Assembly: GCA_029224185.1 (NCBI GenBank)
Contig: CM055205.1
Coordinates: 17,519,942 to 17,583,941 of the forward strand
Direction: 5' to 3'
DNA from: Karalla daura
Taxonomy: Eukaryota; Chordata; Actinopteri; Chaetodontiformes; Leiognathidae
Length of the DNA stretch: 64,000 bases
In this document: positions 59,186 through 64,000 of the stretch, piece after piece
How positions within the stretch are numbered: position 1 is the stretch's first letter
Layout: the number at the start of each line of letters is the position of its first letter
Program-made: the position numbers and the translations under genes
The notes under the pieces: generated by a model
Told to the model about the DNA's origin: nothing
The model's input: the letters and a program-made list of their open reading frames with translations, nothing else
Databases searched by the model: none

Positions 59186-59766
59186 ATGCAGAAAAGGTTT
59201 GAGTCCTTCCTGCCGCTTCGTGTTCAAGGAAATTGCTATTGATGAAGCCTCGCCGAAGCCAAGGGCCCCATGCAGCCTTAAACGGCAGCACGCAGCATTA
59301 ATGCGCCTATCAGTCTGCTCATTGCTTCCCTTAGGAATCCACACACACACACACATGGACGGACAGACGCACACCTAATATGGGGTCCGGTGGTTTTATG
59401 AGGGCTTTCTGGGAGCGGCGAGGCAGTGATACAGAAACACAATTTCCTCTTTGTTGCAGAGACAAACGAGCAGAGTAGTTTGCTCAACAGTTAGTGGTTC
59501 TTGTGATCCACTGTTGGGCTACTGCAGCAAGGTGAGACGAAGAGAGACCAATGCGTGGCCACTGTTGGCAGGGTTACTGTTGAAACGTCTCTAGAAGACA
59601 AAGTATAGGCTCTGAAGTATCATTTCTAATGTATCTTTATTCAATGAACATGTTTGAAATAGTATGGATTGCTTAAAATCAGCCAGGAGGTCAAACCAGG
59701 AATTTCATTTCGAGTTAATAAACATGTTTGAACGGATGAACCCCCTTCATATAATCCATCTATTTT

Positions 59767-59885
59767 TAGATTCAAGATTCAAAGCTTGTATTATCATGTG
59801 CACAATGAGAAAGAAGATCTCCTTGCACCGTTCATCGCTCATTTCCATGCAACAATATATAAATTGGAATAAATCCCCATTAGAT
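59767..59885 (+). repeat. Dispersed fish retroposon tail
   Basis: TAGATTCAAGATTCAAAGCT followed by TTATCATGTGCACAATGAGA and CTCCTTGCACCGTTC resembles the common teleost repeat that begins AAGATTCAAGATTCAA with TTTATTGTCATGTGCAC. The exact family was not determined. Confidence 0.5.
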
Positions 59886-61348
59886 AGTATTTCCACAAAT
59901 TGTTGTGAAATGTGTTCTTTATATTCAGTCTACTCTTTAGCCTTGTTTTGGTTACTGTAACTTTCAGATTTTAGGAACAAATACATGGTTTCTACTTCTG
60001 TTGCAGTAATCCGTATAGAATAGGGAATAGAAGTTATCATCGCCATTTGGGATCTTTTGGTCATATTTGTTGTGGATTCAGGTCGTCTGTGGTTGGGAGG
60101 AAACTTATTTGAAAGCTGGGAAGAGTCTGAAGCGAGCCGGTATTCACCAGTAAATTGAAATATCCTTGAGTCCATCCTGTCGCCACAGTTTGGCTCTGAA
60201 TGGAATCACTTCACCAGTACATGAAACAAATTACGACGAGTGTGAAATAGGAGGTAAGAATCAAAGAGGTGACATCAATAGTTTTGTTTTTCCTGTGCAG
60301 CCCAGTACTCATCATGTGAAGTTTGGATTGGAGTGACGGGCCGCTGTAAGACTCCTCACATGCTCTCAAGTATGAAATAAAACCAGCCCCCTGGTTTCCC
60401 TGGTTGTTCTGCCCATTTGTATGCTTTTCATTAACCAGGCGTGTTTTGCAGGACTGGACTTTTCATTTCCTATACTCCAAATGATGTAGAGGGCCTTCAT
60501 TGTTAAGTAGCTCTCTGGAGCCCTCGTCGTCCATCCATCAGGCCCGAGTGTGAGTGCGGCTGATTATTCCTGATGGCACATTGTTGCGGGGCTGGAGCAC
60601 TTTGGCCATTTGCTTAAATCCTTTGTCGTCTGTGACTGTGAGCGTGCTGCAGCGGTAAACATCTTAGCGATCTGTGAGAGGCCGCTCCAACGCTGAGAAC
60701 ATCCCGTCCTGAAGCATTTAGAACAAATGTATGAAACGTTTCAGCCCTTGAACTGTGAATGCACAAAGCAAACAAACACGAGCGGGGAAGAGAGAAAGAT
60801 GCAAAAGCAGCGTTCAGTGTCTTCCCAAAGGCGGTTTAAAACCCCCAAAACAGAGCTCTGGGCGAGTGGAAAACAGAGAACAAAAAGAGTGGGAAACTTA
60901 CTCTGTTCTTTCAATAAATATTTGATATTAGCTGTTTAGACATGCCTTCCTTATTAGAAACACTAATGTTTGGAGCTGTGTCGGGGAAAAATCAATTAAA
61001 AGCTGGAGAAAAATTTCAGGTGGATATTAGACGAGGTGGTGTGTGCGTGTGGTATGAGACTTCCAAGATTTTTGAGCTTCGATTTCAGACAGATCTCTCC
61101 TCGTGTCACATGTAAAATGGATGAGCCCGTTCTTTTGAGGCAGGACTATCCTCTGCATAAATAAAGCCTTTTGTCATGTGATAGTGAGATTGGAAAAAGA
61201 ATGAAATAATTCCGCCCATCATTGAATTAATTCAGCTGTAGGTAGAGTGAAACGCTAATCAGCTTCCAGAGGACCTCAGACAATGCAGCGGAGCAGCCGC
61301 GAGTCCTCATTAAAAGCACGAGGCACTGGGTCTATTTAAAGGGGTGAG

Positions 61349-61398
<50 letters not shown>
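61349..61398. repeat. (GT)25 microsatellite
   Basis: A pure GT run. Confidence 0.96.
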
Positions 61399-61399
<1 letters not shown>

Positions 61400-62177
61400 T
61401 GTAGTAACATGTGCCTGCAGGCATGTTCAATGCCTGCGTGTTTAACTCCAAACTGAAGATTTACGAGACAGAAGAATGAAAAAAAAAACAACTGTTGATA
61501 TTCTCAATCCAGAATCTCCAGGTCTCCATCTTTGGAGGAGGAGGTCGAAACCTCTGAAACATTGTCTTCCTTCGCCAAAAAAAGAAGAACTCACAGCGTG
61601 CCCTGTGGTGAAAATGGGGCTCTCGTGGACTATTTACCATCTTATCAAATTGGATTCCAACGTCAACAGGTGAACGGTTACAGCCGCACCTGACCTCGCT
61701 GTGAGAACACAAATTATTTTTACTTTTCAGTTTCGGGCTATTTTGGAAACATTATTCAAAGGAGCCTTGAGACTCCATTATTTCCTTTCCCCCTGTGATG
61801 TATGATCATCAGCTTGGCTGGGTGGATTAGGAACGTGTTTTGTTTTTTTTTCTTTAGTTTCTTTTTCTTTCACTTTGTCTCGTGACTTTGCCAAAAGTCC
61901 GAGGCACCACAGTTTCAAAACTGGAGGATTCTTAGAGCGAAAAGGCAATTTGTCTGCCTTTTTTCCCCTCGACAAATCTGTATAATGCAGAGGAAAGTAA
62001 TAGCATACCGAGTCTGATTGAACCAAACGTTTTGATATATAATTTGCCTGGATGCCGTTAATGGTTGGGGAGAAACGTGGGCAATTATAAGAGCGATCAT
62101 TTCCTTGTGGTTATTAACAGCTTCTTCTGTCTAAGGAGCCACTGGGAGCGCTATTATAAGACATAATTCATTGTTTT

Positions 62178-62500
62178 ACCAGTAAACATGTTTTTGTCCT
62201 TTGCTACTGGAATAAAATGGAGGGAAAAAACCTGCAAAACACAGCAAGAGGAGGACAAAACGTGCTTTGCACTCTATCACGAACTAACCCAACAACACAA
62301 AATTTAATTGGCTCTTCTGGTTATTTACAACGTTTTCTGTTTATGTCTTTAAACTGTCAACAAAGAGGAGCAAACCACAGCAGCATAGTACAAAAATTAT
62401 CAACTTTTTACAAGTAAATGTGTTTCCGTCTTTCGCCACTGGAATAAAATGGATAAAAACCTGCAAAACGCTGCGAGAGAAGGATAAAACATGCAAAACC
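62178..62500 (+). repeat. Direct repeat of a 0.1 kb block
   Basis: 62178-62270 and 62410-62500 share GTAAACATGTTTTTGTCCTT / GTAAATGTGTTTCCGTCTTT, CTACTGGAATAAAATGG / CCACTGGAATAAAATGG, AACCTGCAAAACAC / AACCTGCAAAACGC and AGGACAAAAC / AGGATAAAAC. Period is 232 bp. The intervening 140 bp is not repeated. It abuts the CpG-rich patch downstream. Confidence 0.75.
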
Positions 62501-62579
62501 GAAAAGCCCCGGGATCCGCCGCTGTGCATGTATGTTGAACGGAGCCAAAAAACACAAAATCCGGGAACCAACACACTAT

Positions 62580-62860
62580 CCCGCGTACTTCCTCCTTCGT
62601 TGTAAAATCCAGCGGCCTCCTGCTGTTTGAGAGGCTGTCCGGGTAAGTCGAGCCTCAGCGGGGAGCCCGGCGTGAGGCCGTGAATCCCCCGGCCGGCCTG
62701 CCTGTCTGTCTGTCGGCCTCGGCGAGGAGAGAGCGCCTCGTCTCGCAGAACGTGCCAGTGATCGGCCGCTCGGCTGATTGATACGGTGATTGATTGCGTG
62801 CAACGTCGAGGGATTGAGTGGCGGCCCGGAGGAGGCAATGAGGAAGCGGCCCGAGATGGA
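62580..62860. promoter_or_regulatory. CpG-rich patch
   Basis: This 280-bp stretch is clearly richer in CpG and GC than the surroundings, with blocks such as CCCCCGGCCGGCCTGCC, GTCGGCCTCGGCGAGG and GATCGGCCGCTCGGC. Unmethylated CpG islands of this kind usually mark promoters. A short CTGTCTGTCTGTC repeat lies within. An open frame on the minus strand crosses it but has no recognisable domain. Confidence 0.5.
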
Positions 62861-62871
62861 GTCGCCTTTTC

Positions 62872-62980
62872 ATCCAATCAGGAGTGGAGCATCTGAAGGA
62901 GGGAGGGAGGGAGGGAGGGGAGGAGAGGAGGGGAGACAGGTATATAGAGGTCGACTGTTACAGCGTGTCAGCCATTGCTC
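62872..62980 (+). promoter_or_regulatory. Candidate Pol II promoter: CCAAT and TATA motifs
   Basis: CATCCAATCAGG (CCAAT box, 62874-62878) is followed 62 bp later by GTATATAGAGG (TATA-like, 62940-62950). Spacing and order are right for a plus-strand promoter, with an expected start near 62970-62980, directly downstream of a CpG-rich patch. A GGGA tract (62899-62935) lies between them. The first downstream poly(A)-like signal AATAAA is at 63211. No convincing coding exon follows in the window. Confidence 0.35.
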
Positions 62981-63365
62981 TGTAATCTCAGGCCGAGTTT
63001 CAGAGGGCACCAGACTCTCTGTTCCGGATAAAACGGATCACACACCTCCGTTCACAACATCGCTTTCTGGAAGGCAGAGTAAACGCCGCCTCGCTGTCAT
63101 GTATTCTTCAGCTCCCGCCCGACAAATTGCAATGTCTCTGTCGCTCGTCTTTACAGAGAGGCAAAGCGAACTACACCCGTACTTGATGAAATGTCTATTT
63201 TTTTATTTAAAATAAAGAAGAAGATGAAGAAGAGGCCATTAAGTTTCCTTACAGAGAAACTTGACAGCCAGATTAATTAGAGACATTAGATGTTGCGTTT
63301 TGCCAGTCTCCACACCCAGACGTCACACCATCTGTGTGAAGCATGTGGGGATAGAAAGATGAAGG

Positions 63366-63409
<44 letters not shown>

Positions 63410-64000
63410 GAGGATGGGGGGGCTTTAACGAGCCAGCAGCGAACAGGTTTGAGGGATTTATTGACCATCAACGTGCTTTAACGTTTGTTCTGGTGACAGA
63501 TGCGGCACTACAGTAGAAAAAGAGAAAAACAAAAACAGGTGCATCCGAGTGAAGCATGTAAACCTAAGCGCATAAACAATGGCCCGGGAAGCACCTCCAA
63601 AACGATCTCCAACTATTAATCAAACGCAAAGAAACAAGAATATAAAAAAAAAGCAATCAAGCCAAAGTAAAGCAAAAGAAGCAGCAGTGGATTCGCAGAG
63701 ATTAGTTGCTGTACTGTAATTATCTCTTTTCAAAATGGATGACCCTATAAAGCAATACATCACTGCCAAACAGCGTTTCACCAACATCTTTACTCTCCTC
63801 TTTATGCAACACTCTGTACACGTCAAAGTGCAGCGTGACGGGTCCAGAAACTGTGATTAAATTTAGCTTTAACCCAAAAAAAAGCACAAAACTCACTGGA
63901 GAGATTTTTTTAAAAAAAGAAGAAAAGAGGAGAGACGGTTGGCTCCGAACCCCGAACACTGTGACACACAAACACGGGGCCCAGATATAATTAAATCAAA
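62981..64000. other. Sequence downstream of the candidate promoter
   Basis: No convincing exon. 62990-63130 is mixed with CpGs. AATAAA (63211) could end a short transcript. 63270-63340 and 63480-63660 are single-copy. The end of the window is A-rich on the plus strand. Confidence 0.5.
63375..63411. repeat. (GA)n microsatellite
   Basis: A GA run with one GGGA interruption. A GGGA tract also lies at 62899-62935. Confidence 0.93.

Larger units (their letters stand above)
58291..62177. other. Noncoding, single-copy with microsatellites
   Basis: No gene seen. 58590-58920 is a repeat-free block with CTAATGGAGCGTTAACCAAA, CAATTATTGGTGCTTATAAT and GAGCCAATCATGAATTATTT, a strong candidate regulatory element by texture. 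59200-59340 and 60280-60720 are mixed single-copy DNA. 61080-61340 has TGAATTAATTCAGCTG and CTCATTAAAAGCACG. The remainder is plain. Confidence 0.5.

Noticed and set aside
60281..60380. Acceptor-like TTTTTCCTGTGCAG followed by a short open frame
   Set aside because: About 26 codons to a stop, no donor and no recognised peptide. Probably chance.
62341..62877. 178-codon minus-strand open frame over the CpG patch
   Set aside because: Open because GC-rich DNA has few stops. It includes a TDRQAGR repeat stretch and part of a noncoding direct repeat. No domain or splice context.

Overview
The window looks like noncoding DNA from a ray-finned fish, probably a percomorph teleost. The grounds are: very dense dinucleotide microsatellites (CA/TG, GA/CT, AT), several truncated copies of a tRNA-derived SINE typical of teleosts, short DNA-transposon derivatives with TTAA-type ends, and moderate GC content with scattered CpG-rich patches. 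I could not support any protein-coding gene. Nearly all open frames are short. The longer ones run through CT/GA or CA repeats (giving SLSLSL, RERERE or HTHTHT peptides) or through T-rich DNA that yields chance hydrophobic peptides. Two candidate splice-bounded exons and one candidate promoter are recorded at low confidence. The region reads as intergenic or long-intron sequence.

The only well-supported genes form a nuclear tRNA-Ser(GCT) cluster at 48.4-58.3 kb. It has three 82-nt genes on the plus strand (48801, 49475, 50008) and three on the minus strand (56756, 57441, 58064), together with at least seven tRNA fragments. Flanks match as well as genes, so the cluster is an inverted repeat: a left arm at about 48.77-50.10 kb, a right arm at about 56.75-58.18 kb, and a 6.6 kb spacer. 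Genes pair one-to-one across the arms. One minus-strand gene has lost a universally conserved T-loop base and may be dying. None has a run of four T directly downstream, the usual RNA polymerase III stop.

Layout: 0-13 kb is single-copy DNA with microsatellites, SINE pieces, a piggyBac-type MITE (4.74-5.07 kb), a GGAAT/GAATA pentamer tract (6.9-7.1 kb) and a dispersed repeat (8.3-8.9 kb). 13-25 kb has a possible Harbinger-like relic (13.1-13.6 kb), a minus-strand SINE (18.1 kb) and microsatellites. At 25.18-25.38 kb there is a near-perfect 86-bp-arm hairpin. 25-48 kb is single-copy DNA with a CAGA array (26.0 kb), an AT/TG compound tract (26.9 kb), a degenerate minisatellite (32.4 kb), a duplicated block (35.6-36.3 kb), a poly-G run (37.2 kb) and many CA/GA tracts. 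48.4-58.3 kb is the tRNA array. 58.3-64 kb holds more single-copy DNA, a 0.1 kb direct repeat (62.2/62.4 kb) and a CpG-rich patch with CCAAT and TATA motifs (62.6-63.0 kb).

Several single-copy blocks (for example 11.15-11.42, 31.14-31.50, 43.1-43.46 and 58.6-58.9 kb) have the texture of conserved noncoding regulatory DNA, rich in ATTA cores and free of repeats. That is inference only and needs a cross-species alignment.
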